A stretch of 9,365 nt of DNA from CAZAYP01 sp964489425 [NCBI: uncultured Verrucomicrobiota bacterium] (GTDB taxonomy: Bacteria; Verrucomicrobiota; Kiritimatiellia; RZYC01), in NCBI GenBank assembly GCA_964489425.1, contig CAZAYP010000130.1, positions 1 to 9,365 on the forward strand, in the 5' to 3' direction. Both the position numbers and the translations under genes were made by a program. The notes beneath the pieces are model-generated. The model did not search any database. It was not told where the DNA came from and saw only the letters and a list, made by a program, of their open reading frames with translations. Positions 1 through 5,452 of the stretch are shown here, one piece after another (the first letter of the stretch is position 1; every line of letters begins with the position of its first letter).

Positions 1-208
1 CGCTGCTGCTGGGTCTGCCGCGCTGCGCGCTCCCCCAGCCCGGCGCAGCATCGCCATCGGCCTTCGTGGTCATCGGCGTTGCCGATGTTTGCCACCCGCG
101 CTTATCGTGCACGGCCAAGGCGCCTCGGTCGCTGATTCGGGCCGTCCGCTCCGCTGCACCGACCGCGTCAACCTCATCATGGCTTGCGCCGTCCTTGCTC
201 GCCGTCAT
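1..208 (-). CDS. Possible partial ORF running off the left edge
   Basis: From an ATG at 208 this minus-strand frame stays open to the window edge, giving at least 69 residues (starts MTASKDGASHDEVDAV, then AAERTARISDRGALAVHDKRGW). Codons are strongly purine-first, as in real coding DNA, and the peptide is acidic and hydrophilic. I do not recognise a family. No good Shine-Dalgarno precedes the ATG, and an open frame above it (335-177) overlaps it, so it may be the tail of a frame-broken gene rather than a gene with its own start. An opposite plus-strand ORF (66-296) is less coding-like. Low confidence. Confidence 0.25.
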   Translation of the reverse strand, partial: MTASKDGASHDEVDAVGAAERTARISDRGALAVHDKRGWQTSATPMTTKADGDAAPGWGSAQRGRPSSS

Positions 209-640
209 GGGCCAGGGCGCCCATCACGCCGATCACCAGGAGGCCGGCCGGCTTGCGCTTCAGAAACGCTGTCGCTGGCTTCCGCGCCCGCCATGACGTT
301 GCCGCGGACGGTTCCGCTGCGCTCCCGGCCCTTCATCATCGCCGGCACCATAAGCGCCCGCCCCGACATGGCCGCCGGCCGCAGCGGTCACGCCAAGCAA
401 GTTGTCGGACCCCTGCTTTTCCCGGCGGCCGTACAAGGGGAGAACCCCCGCTGCGCGCCCGTTCTCCCCTGCGCTGGCGCTGACCCCGTTCCCCGTCAGC
501 CGTCACGCCGTCTGCATGCGCACACGGCCCGCCGGCCCCCGCAATTTGCCCCGGCGCCGATTTGGAAATCAGCGCCACTCCGCTTGTGGCACCGAACTCC
601 GATTCGGTGTTCTGCCTCTGCTTTTCATTGACAGAGAGCA
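177..640 (-). pseudogene. Coding-like remnant hopping between minus-strand frames
   Basis: No intact gene explains this stretch. Read on the minus strand, coding-like peptides appear one after another in changing frames. About 640-497 gives a segment containing NEKQRQNTESEFGATSG. 502-260 gives one containing AGENGRAAGVLPLYGRREKQ and SDNLLGVTAAAGGHVGAGAYG. 369-205 gives one containing GTVRGNVMAGAEASDSVSEA. 335-177 gives KPAGLLVIGVMGALAHDG. Where one frame looks protein-like, the others become Arg/Pro-rich. This fits a decayed gene with several frameshifts, or a set of tiny overlapping ORFs. No family is recognised. GC-rich DNA gives many accidental open frames, so this is tentative. Confidence 0.2.
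436..470. repeat. Perfect 10-bp inverted repeat, 15-nt spacer
   Basis: AGGGGAGAAC at 436-445 is exactly complementary to GTTCTCCCCT at 461-470, with a C-rich 15-nt spacer. No T-run follows on either strand, so it is not an intrinsic terminator. It could be a protein-binding site or an RNA hairpin. It lies within the region of broken minus-strand frames, about 160 nt upstream of the terminase promoter. Confidence 0.7.
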
Positions 641-660
641 GGATACTGAACTATAGTTCA
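628..660 (+). promoter_or_regulatory. Sigma70-type promoter with palindromic operator
   Basis: TTGACA (628-633) is a perfect -35 hexamer. TATAGT (652-657), 18 nt later, matches the -10 consensus in five of six positions. The -10 is embedded in a perfect 14-bp palindrome, TGAACTATAGTTCA (647-660), which has the shape of a dimeric repressor operator that would block polymerase. The predicted start is near 664, giving a leader of about 43 nt before the TerS-like ATG at 707. The hexamers and palindrome are seen directly; regulation by a repressor is inferred. Confidence 0.6.
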
Positions 661-687
661 TCTGCGGGAAGCGGCGATAGACGCCGT

Positions 688-701
688 TACCCAATCGGGT
701 A
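688..701 (+). promoter_or_regulatory. Small leader hairpin before the TerS-like start
   Basis: TACCC (688-692) pairs with GGGTA (697-701) around a 4-nt loop. The right arm overlaps the only purine-rich stretch close upstream of the ATG at 707 (GGGTAG), so it could mask a weak ribosome site. A second small stem (GGCG/CGCC, 673-685) lies just before it. The stems are short and the role is speculative. Confidence 0.25.
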
Positions 702-706
702 GCAAC

Positions 707-1153
707 ATGGAGTTTCAGAATGGCAATCCGGGTGGCCCCGGACGGGTCAAAGGCAGTTTCGGCGGCAGGATTCGAGCCCTGCAGACGCTGGACAACATGC
801 TTGCCGATGATGGCATCCAGACGGAACTGCGGGCCGCCCTGGTGGCCTACTTCCACAAGAGCCCCATCCGCTTCTTCCGCCAGATCATCATGCCGCTCTT
901 GCCCCACGAAACCAAGCTCCGCCTCGACGCCGAAGGGATCATCCAATGGCAGTCACTTTTAACTATCGCCCCCATCCCGCCCAGCTTGCCATCCATGCCG
1001 GCCGACAACACCGGTTCCGCACTGTCTGCTGCGGACGCAGGTTCGGCAAAACCCTGTGCCTTGCCGGCGAGCTGCTCGACCGCGGCGGCGGAGACCAGGC
1101 CGGCGACTACGGCTGGATTGCTCCCACCTACAACGTCGCCGAGCGCGGAATAG
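707..1153 (+). CDS. DUF5681/small-terminase-like protein
   Basis: This is a candidate small terminase or packaging-accessory protein, first in the plus-strand packaging unit and just upstream of TerL. Residues 5-17 hold a GNPGGPGR-x-KG signature near the N-terminus, typical of DUF5681-like small phage proteins. Residues 52-66 (SPIRFFRQIIMPLLP) resemble a segment I associate with proteins encoded before Mu-like large terminases. The protein-like part ends near residue 85 (GIIQWQSLL). The remaining roughly 63 residues are Pro/Ala/Thr-rich and are read out of frame through the terL start, so they look like read-through, perhaps after loss of an original stop. TerL begins inside codon 80, giving a 208-nt overlap. 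The ATG follows the promoter at 628-657 but has only a weak ribosome site. The gene is likely real; the small-terminase role is moderately supported. Confidence 0.6.
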   Translation: MEFQNGNPGGPGRVKGSFGGRIRALQTLDNMLADDGIQTELRAALVAYFHKSPIRFFRQIIMPLLPHETKLRLDAEGIIQWQSLLTIAPIPPSLPSMPADNTGSALSAADAGSAKPCALPASCSTAAAETRPATTAGLLPPTTSPSAE

Positions 1154-2202
1154 AGGCGTTCAGGCAGATCGCCGAAGGTTTCGTCACCGTCATCGGCCGG
1201 GCGCCCACGCGGGTGGAGTTCACCGGCGCCAGGGGGCCGGTCCGGGTCTGGTTCCTGTCCGCCGACAACCCCGACAACATCCGCGGGTACGGCTTCCAGG
1301 GCATCGTGGTGGACGAAGCCGCCAGCATCCCGCCGGACGTATGGCATTACGTGCTCAGGCCCACCATCGGCCAGACCATGGGCTGGGCCGTGCTGATTTC
1401 GACGCCCAAAGGCCGCAACTGGTTCTTCGACATGTTCACCCGCGGAACCGACCCGACTGAGCGGGATTACCAGAGCTTCACGTTCCCGTCCATCGCCTCG
1501 CCCTATTTCCCCCAGGCAGAATGGGAGGACGCCCGGCGCACCGTACCGGCGGACGTGTTCCGGCAAGAATACGAGGCCGAGTTCTTGGAAGACTCAGCCG
1601 GAGTGTTCCACAACCTCGACCGCTGCCTGATTTCCACGGCCTGCAGCGTGCTGCCGTCTTCCGTGGTCATCGGCTGCGACGTGGCCAAGCACACCGACTT
1701 CACTGTCCTGGTGGCCATGGACCGCCGCACCGGGGAATGCTTTGCCATGGACCGGTTCAACCACTTGGACTGGCCGGTGCAGAAGGAGCGCATCCTGTCG
1801 TTCTGCCGCCAGCACCGCGGCCGGCTGGTACTGGACGCCACCGGCGTCGGCGACCCCATTTACGACGACCTGGCCCGGCAGTATGCGGACATCGAGCCCT
1901 ACAAGTTCACGCCCCGGACCAAGACCGAGCTGATTCAGCGCCTCATCGTTGCCGTGGAACAGGCGCGGGTGTCTTGGCCGGCCGCTTGGGACCTGCTGAC
2001 CAACGAAATGAAGCGGTTCGAATACGCCATATCGCCCTCCGGCACCATCACGTATAGCGCCCCGGCCGGGTTCCACGACGACTGCGTGGTCGCCCTGGCA
2101 CTGGCCAACCACGGACGGTGGGAGTATGGGGCGACGGGGGGGATGTGGGCGATAGGCAGGCGTGTAACACATTCCAGGCGATTACACATCCTGATGTGTT
2201 AG
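946..2202 (+). CDS. terL: Phage terminase large subunit (Mu gp28-like)
   Basis: This is the ATP-driven DNA packaging motor and headful/cos nuclease. The 418-residue protein shows the complete signature set. The Walker A variant GRRFGKT is at residues 30-36 (K35, T36). Walker B VVDEAA has D123/E124, and the coupling motif ISTPKG is at 151-156. The RNase H-like nuclease acidic residues lie in GCDVAKHTDF (D245), LVLDATGVGD (D297) and FHDDCVVALALA (D378/D379). Its length suits a compact TerL. The start at 946 has GAAGGG 8 nt upstream and overlaps the TerS-like gene. The last dozen or so residues (about 407-418) are encoded by AT-richer DNA where the island begins, so the C-terminal tail may have been altered by insertion. 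All catalytic residues precede that point, so the protein is probably functional. Confidence 0.93.
   Translation: MAVTFNYRPHPAQLAIHAGRQHRFRTVCCGRRFGKTLCLAGELLDRGGGDQAGDYGWIAPTYNVAERGIEAFRQIAEGFVTVIGRAPTRVEFTGARGPVRVWFLSADNPDNIRGYGFQGIVVDEAASIPPDVWHYVLRPTIGQTMGWAVLISTPKGRNWFFDMFTRGTDPTERDYQSFTFPSIASPYFPQAEWEDARRTVPADVFRQEYEAEFLEDSAGVFHNLDRCLISTACSVLPSSVVIGCDVAKHTDFTVLVAMDRRTGECFAMDRFNHLDWPVQKERILSFCRQHRGRLVLDATGVGDPIYDDLARQYADIEPYKFTPRTKTELIQRLIVAVEQARVSWPAAWDLLTNEMKRFEYAISPSGTITYSAPAGFHDDCVVALALANHGRWEYGATGGMWAIGRRVTHSRRLHILMC
2165..2201 (+). repeat. Nested inverted repeats over the terL stop codon
   Basis: TAACACAT (2165-2172) is a perfect inverted repeat of ATGTGTTA (2194-2201). A competing hairpin forms between ACACAT (2184-2189) and ATGTGT (2194-2199) around a CCTG loop. 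A further pair is GTGTAA (2162-2167) with TTACAC (2182-2187). The stop codon lies in the right arm and the downstream plus strand is T-rich (TTCTTTGTTTGTT), so a weak terL terminator is possible. It coincides with the composition boundary, so it could also be a junction or recognition site. Confidence 0.4.
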
Positions 2203-2237
2203 TTCTTTGTTTGTTGATGCAGAGTAGATCTTCAATT

Positions 2238-2271
2238 GGCTTGGGATTTGTTATTGCAAGCCGTCCAAGCC
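2238..2271. repeat. Inverted repeat between convergent terL and HNH gene
   Basis: GGCTTGG (2238-2244) pairs with CCAAGCC (2265-2271). A shorter alternative pairs GGCTTG with CAAGCC at 2257-2262. It sits between two convergent stop codons, where a bidirectional terminator would be expected, but no U-run follows on either strand. The repeat is certain; its function is not. Confidence 0.4.
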
Positions 2272-2286
2272 ACATGTGCATTTGGG

Positions 2287-2976
2287 TTATTCTATCTTGT
2301 CTTTCTTTCCTTGATTGCAGGCCTGACATAGTGTGCGAAGGTTCTCCGGCAAGTCTGAACCTCCCTTGAAGGATGGCAACTTGTGATCAACCTCGAGTAC
2401 GACAGACTTGTCTATTCTTGGTGATGCTCCGCACAGAACGCATTGGTGGTTGTCTCGTTTTAGAATCTCGTATCTCAATCCAGGGGGTAGTGGCTTGCGC
2501 GAAGTGGAGGAGTTGTGACGTTCTAGTAATTGCTCTTCTGATATCTGCTCATTTTGATGCATCTCTATTCGTTGTGCAAGCCTTCCAAGACTTCCGAAAT
2601 AATGCTCAAAGGATTTTACTGTGAACGGAGAATTGACGCGTTGGAGATAGGCACAGAGCCGTTGCCGCGTAGGTTCGCTTTTTTGTTCAATCCAACAGGC
2701 CTTGAAGGCATTGACCAAATCCCGAACATCACGCTTCCAAGCACGCGTGGGCCTAAGGCCGGCTTCTTGCATGGCCTTTGTCCATGTTCCAAATATTTTC
2801 GTGATTGATCCAGATGTAATACGCCGTTTCTTCCATTTGTCATATTCTCGAGTTGTGAAAGACCGTTTATGGCGATGTTCTGCGTATGCCCTGAGATCGG
2901 CGATAATTTCAGCTTTCGACAGCTTTGTGGCCTTAGTGCTGTCCCTACGAAAGATGAATGTCTGTTCTTGCTGCAT
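2287..2976 (-). CDS. HNH endonuclease with homing-associated repeats
   Basis: This is a predicted metal-dependent DNA nuclease. The 229-residue protein ends in a complete HNH domain. It has C179-x2-C182, the VDH motif (D197/H198), N212 in ENLRTLC, and C217-x2-C220-N221, so a zinc-stabilised beta-beta-alpha-metal fold is expected. Residues about 22-76 and 82-137 look like two copies of the homing-endonuclease-associated repeat (PF18780 type), each centred on an FG-x-W/L...A pattern such as IFGTWTKAMQEAGL. The start has GGAG 4 nt upstream. It lies 49 nt below the membrane gene and is probably co-transcribed with it. It faces terL in an AT-rich island, favouring a free-standing homing endonuclease. 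HNH proteins next to terminases assist packaging in some phages (HK97), so that remains an alternative. Confidence 0.85.
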   Translation of the reverse strand: MQQEQTFIFRRDSTKATKLSKAEIIADLRAYAEHRHKRSFTTREYDKWKKRRITSGSITKIFGTWTKAMQEAGLRPTRAWKRDVRDLVNAFKACWIEQKSEPTRQRLCAYLQRVNSPFTVKSFEHYFGSLGRLAQRIEMHQNEQISEEQLLERHNSSTSRKPLPPGLRYEILKRDNHQCVLCGASPRIDKSVVLEVDHKLPSFKGGSDLPENLRTLCQACNQGKKDKIE

Positions 2977-3025
2977 AGCTCTCCGTTTCTATTCGTTGTG
3001 CTTAGCCATAACATTTCTCGCAGCC

Positions 3026-3589
3026 TCAAGGCGCCCGCACCATGGAGCCGGACGGTGTCTTTTCTGCCGCTTCTTGGTTTTCCTTGCGTATTAGTTCAAG
3101 TATATTCGTGGGATTCTGCTCAAACGATATATCTACATTGTTGGTCTGAATAAATTGGTCAAAAGCATCTTGAAATCGATAGGCATTACGTGGCTGTCGG
3201 TCGTTACTCATTGAATCAAGAATCTCCCGACACTTATTTCGAATCCATAGTTGCTCTTGCTTGATCATCTCAGCATTCTCGGGGATTGTACGAACTACAT
3301 TCTCAAAAAGTATTAACTCTGTCAGCAGAAAGGAGAGATGTTCAACTTGGTCCCGAGATGCGTATACGTCAGCACGAATACTTTCTATTCTGTCCATGGT
3401 CAATGTGAGGTTCTTAAGGTCTAGGATACGTAATCGTGGGAACCCATGCAATACAAGACACACGATACCAACGAACGAAAAAAGGATTACATAACTAGAT
3501 TGTGTTAGGCGTTTCTGCCAAAGTAAAAGCGTGAACAGACCTGGAAAGATGGTGGCGATGACCAAGGCGACTACGCTTTCATAATTCAT
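3026..3589 (-). CDS. Two-TM membrane protein with coiled-coil tail
   Basis: I recognise no family in this 187-residue protein. Hydrophobic segments at residues about 5-24 and 32-49 should form an N-terminal helical hairpin in the inner membrane. From about 55 to 125 the sequence is charged and helical, with heptad-like Leu/Ile spacing (LTLTMDRIESI, LSFLLTELILFENVV), probably a cytoplasmic coiled coil. The hydrophilic C-terminus ends in SGSMVRAP. The ATG at 3589 has only a weak GGGAT upstream. Its AT-rich codons match the HNH gene downstream, and the two probably entered together. It might be a moron or superinfection or defence protein, or an accessory lysis component; none of these is shown. 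It lacks a holin-like size and a spanin-like lipobox. Confidence 0.65.
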   Translation of the reverse strand: MNYESVVALVIATIFPGLFTLLLWQKRLTQSSYVILFSFVGIVCLVLHGFPRLRILDLKNLTLTMDRIESIRADVYASRDQVEHLSFLLTELILFENVVRTIPENAEMIKQEQLWIRNKCREILDSMSNDRQPRNAYRFQDAFDQFIQTNNVDISFEQNPTNILELIRKENQEAAEKTPSGSMVRAP

Positions 3590-3738
3590 GTTTTAATATC
3601 CCAGTAATTCAATGCGAATTCAACCGAACTACGATAACAGTCTTCTTCCATACTCCAAGTTCATCGTGGTTATAAAGCCTAACTGCTTATCCCCACTAAA
3701 AGTAGCATGTTCCGTCTAAACTTCGCCGCTGTCAACAC

Positions 3739-3764
3739 GATCTTCAAGGGGGGATCTTCAAGGG
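3739..3764. repeat. 12-bp tandem direct repeat at island edge
   Basis: GATCTTCAAGGG occurs at 3739-3750 and again at 3753-3764, separated by GG (14-nt period). It is the clearest feature of the 252-nt gap (3590-3841) between the membrane gene and the end of the virion operon. There I see no further gene, no strong terminator and no complete promoter. It lies where GC content rises again and may be an insertion scar, or simple slippage. Confidence 0.6.
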
Positions 3765-3841
3765 CGGTTTTGATAGCAGGAACGGGCCTGCATACAGATC
3801 ATATTGTCTGCCGCTGGCATTCGGCGATACAGACCTGAACG

Positions 3842-5452
3842 TTATCGCCACCACCCGGTTGCTTTGCCCTCAATCTGCATCGGCCGGAACACCTTGCCGC
3901 GTTGGTTCTTGGGGCCGAACGTGGCGGCCTGGTTGACGCCCTGGGCGGCGAGAAAAGCGTTCCAAGCCACCGGCACGGCTGCCGGCAGGCGGGATCCCAA
4001 CGTGTTGCCGTAGGCCATGAGGCCCACGCCGGCGGCGTGCTGGGGGCTGTAAAGTTTCTGGACCTCGGCCGGGTCGCCGTATTTCACGGCCTTGGCAGCC
4101 TGGCCCACGGCGAACTTGGCAAAACCGGCCAATGCGGGCGTGAAACTGTAGACCGATTTACCGGCCATGTTGCGCGGCCGGTCCTTGGCCCGCTCGACCT
4201 GCAGTCGGTCGGCTTCCGGGTCGGTGATCTCAAAAGACCGGCGGGCGGCTTCGATCTGGTCGTACTGGTATTCCTGGTATGCTCGTTCAGCCAGGGTTTT
4301 TGACCAGTGGCCGCCGATATAGTCGCGGGTCTGCTTCTCCACCGGGTTGCCCAGGGTGCCAATGGCGAACATGGCGGCCTGCATGGTGGGCGTGGCGGCG
4401 ATGTCAGAGTCAGGGCTGAGGATGTAGGGCTTGCCCTGGGCAAAGGCCGCGTCCATTTCCTTGCGGTACTGATCCTTCACAGCCTGCTCAGTCGTGTGGA
4501 CCGCAGCGATGCCGCCGGCCACGTAGGCGGCGCGGGCAGCGGCACCCAGGGCCTCTTGGCGCTTGGCTGCGGCCATGGCGTTGAAATGGTCGGCCTGGTC
4601 AGCCAGCCAGCGGCTGCGGGTCGGGTCGCCGGGCATGGTCCGGGCCGCGCTGTCGGCGTAGCGGCGGGCCACCTCATCCAACGCCTTGGCGTCCCTGAAC
4701 GTCGTGCCGATCTTAGGAATCTGGGAGAACTCGCGGATCTCCGTGCCAGTGAACCCGGCCACGGCGTTGTAGGCTTTCCAGGCTGCGTTGAGCGGCGTCT
4801 TGATGGCGCCGGGCGTCCGGGCAGCCACGGTGGCCTGCATGGCGGCCACCTTGTCGCCCTGGGCGCCAAACCAGTCGCCCACGCGGGACATGCCGGGTAT
4901 GCTGCCAATGGCCCGCTTGGCAGCCGTTATGCCGGAGAGCGCTGCAATCGCCGCGGCTGTGTCCTGCGCCAGGGCCAGGTAATGGTCGGTGCGCGGGTCA
5001 ATGGTCGGGTTGTGGTCGCGGAACTCGCTAATGCCATAGGCGGTGGCCGTGGCGCCAGCCGGCACCATAAGCCGCTTGATGGCCAGCAGGCCTTTCTGGA
5101 GAAGCTGCTTGGTCAGCGGCAGCACACGCTTGGAGCCAGACGGGGTAATGACCGCGCTCGCGGCAGCCAGGGCAAGGCCGGTGTTGGGATCGCTCATGTC
5201 GATCATGCTGTCCAGCACGGCGTCAAAGGGCGTCAGGGATGTGGATATGCCCCGGCCCTCAGCTTCCATCCAGCTCATGTCGTTGGGGTCCATCGGCGGG
5301 AACGGGTCGGGCGTGGATGGTCCTGACGGTGGCGCGGCGCTGCCTGCCCGGCCCATGCCGCCCACACCACCACCGCCGCCGCCAGACCCGCCGCGCATGT
5401 GGGCAAACATGGCCTTGCGCTGCTCGTCAGTCATCTCGCGGCCGTGCGGCAT
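3842..5452 (-). CDS. Ala-rich virion-operon protein, candidate internal/ejection protein
   Basis: This 536-residue protein matches no family I recognise. It opens with MPHGRE followed by MTDEQRKAMFAH, a Gly tract (residues 21-32) and GRAGSAAPPSGPSTPDP. That segment is shared with the middle of the upstream protease-fusion protein. The rest is Ala/Gly-rich and mostly helical, with moderately hydrophobic stretches (about 92-106, 130-145, 165-182, 310-325). A C-terminal region around 440-515 is rich in small and aromatic residues. Such composition occurs in internal virion or DNA-ejection proteins, but that is inference. The start is supported by GGAGAG 5 nt before the ATG, and the A of that ATG is also the last base of the upstream TGA, so translation is probably coupled. 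It is the last gene of the operon. It has no scaffold-like charge pattern or capsid signature. Confidence 0.8.
   Translation of the reverse strand: MPHGREMTDEQRKAMFAHMRGGSGGGGGGVGGMGRAGSAAPPSGPSTPDPFPPMDPNDMSWMEAEGRGISTSLTPFDAVLDSMIDMSDPNTGLALAAASAVITPSGSKRVLPLTKQLLQKGLLAIKRLMVPAGATATAYGISEFRDHNPTIDPRTDHYLALAQDTAAAIAALSGITAAKRAIGSIPGMSRVGDWFGAQGDKVAAMQATVAARTPGAIKTPLNAAWKAYNAVAGFTGTEIREFSQIPKIGTTFRDAKALDEVARRYADSAARTMPGDPTRSRWLADQADHFNAMAAAKRQEALGAAARAAYVAGGIAAVHTTEQAVKDQYRKEMDAAFAQGKPYILSPDSDIAATPTMQAAMFAIGTLGNPVEKQTRDYIGGHWSKTLAERAYQEYQYDQIEAARRSFEITDPEADRLQVERAKDRPRNMAGKSVYSFTPALAGFAKFAVGQAAKAVKYGDPAEVQKLYSPQHAAGVGLMAYGNTLGSRLPAAVPVAWNAFLAAQGVNQAATFGPKNQRGKVFRPMQIEGKATGWWR
5303..5434 (-). 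repeat. QRKAMFA/poly-Gly module, copy in the 536-aa protein
   Basis: This encodes residues 7-50 of the 536-residue protein: MTDEQRKAMFAHMRGG, a 12-residue Gly tract and GRAGSAAPPSGPSTPDP. DNA at both ends is close to the copy at 6607-6789; for example both share an AACATGGCCTTGCGCTG core (plus-strand sense). The middle differs by 17 glycine-tract codons. This looks like an intragenomic duplication. Confidence 0.85.

Larger units (their letters stand above)
2160..3800. mobile_element. AT-rich inserted cassette (HNH gene plus membrane gene)
   Basis: Base composition drops sharply between the end of terL and the end of the virion operon. Hand counts are 27/60 GC at 2941-3000 and 23/60 at 3481-3540, against 40/60 at 8161-8220. 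The two genes inside read on the minus strand and use AT-ending codons unlike their neighbours. One is an HNH endonuclease with homing-endonuclease-type repeats. No terminal inverted repeats, transposase or clear target duplication is seen; a 12-bp direct repeat (3739-3764) lies near the right edge. This is best read as a horizontally acquired cassette, possibly spread by the endonuclease. Boundaries are approximate. Confidence 0.45.

Noticed and set aside
569-946. 125-residue minus-strand ORF
   Set aside because: It is antisense to the TerS-like gene and runs through the promoter/operator; no family resemblance.
847-1566. 239-residue minus-strand ORF
   Set aside because: It is the shadow of terL, whose plus-strand frame carries all Walker and nuclease motifs.
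2238-2271. Bidirectional intrinsic terminator between terL and the HNH gene
   Set aside because: The inverted repeat is real, but no T-run follows the stem on either strand and the loop is 20 nt, so I list it only as a repeat.
2616-3029. 137-residue minus-strand ORF in the AT-rich island
   Set aside because: It is out of frame with the HNH gene over nearly its whole length, and the HNH frame has a complete domain and a ribosome site.
3590-3841. Promoter for the membrane gene (TTGACA at 3735-3730, minus strand)
   Set aside because: No convincing -10 lies at 16-18 nt from it; other candidate pairs match poorly or sit too close to the ATG.
4307-5326. 339-residue plus-strand ORF
   Set aside because: It is antisense to the 536-residue operon protein. 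Its composition is Gly/His/Arg/Val-rich with no motif; the minus-strand gene has a good ribosome site and shares a module with its neighbour.
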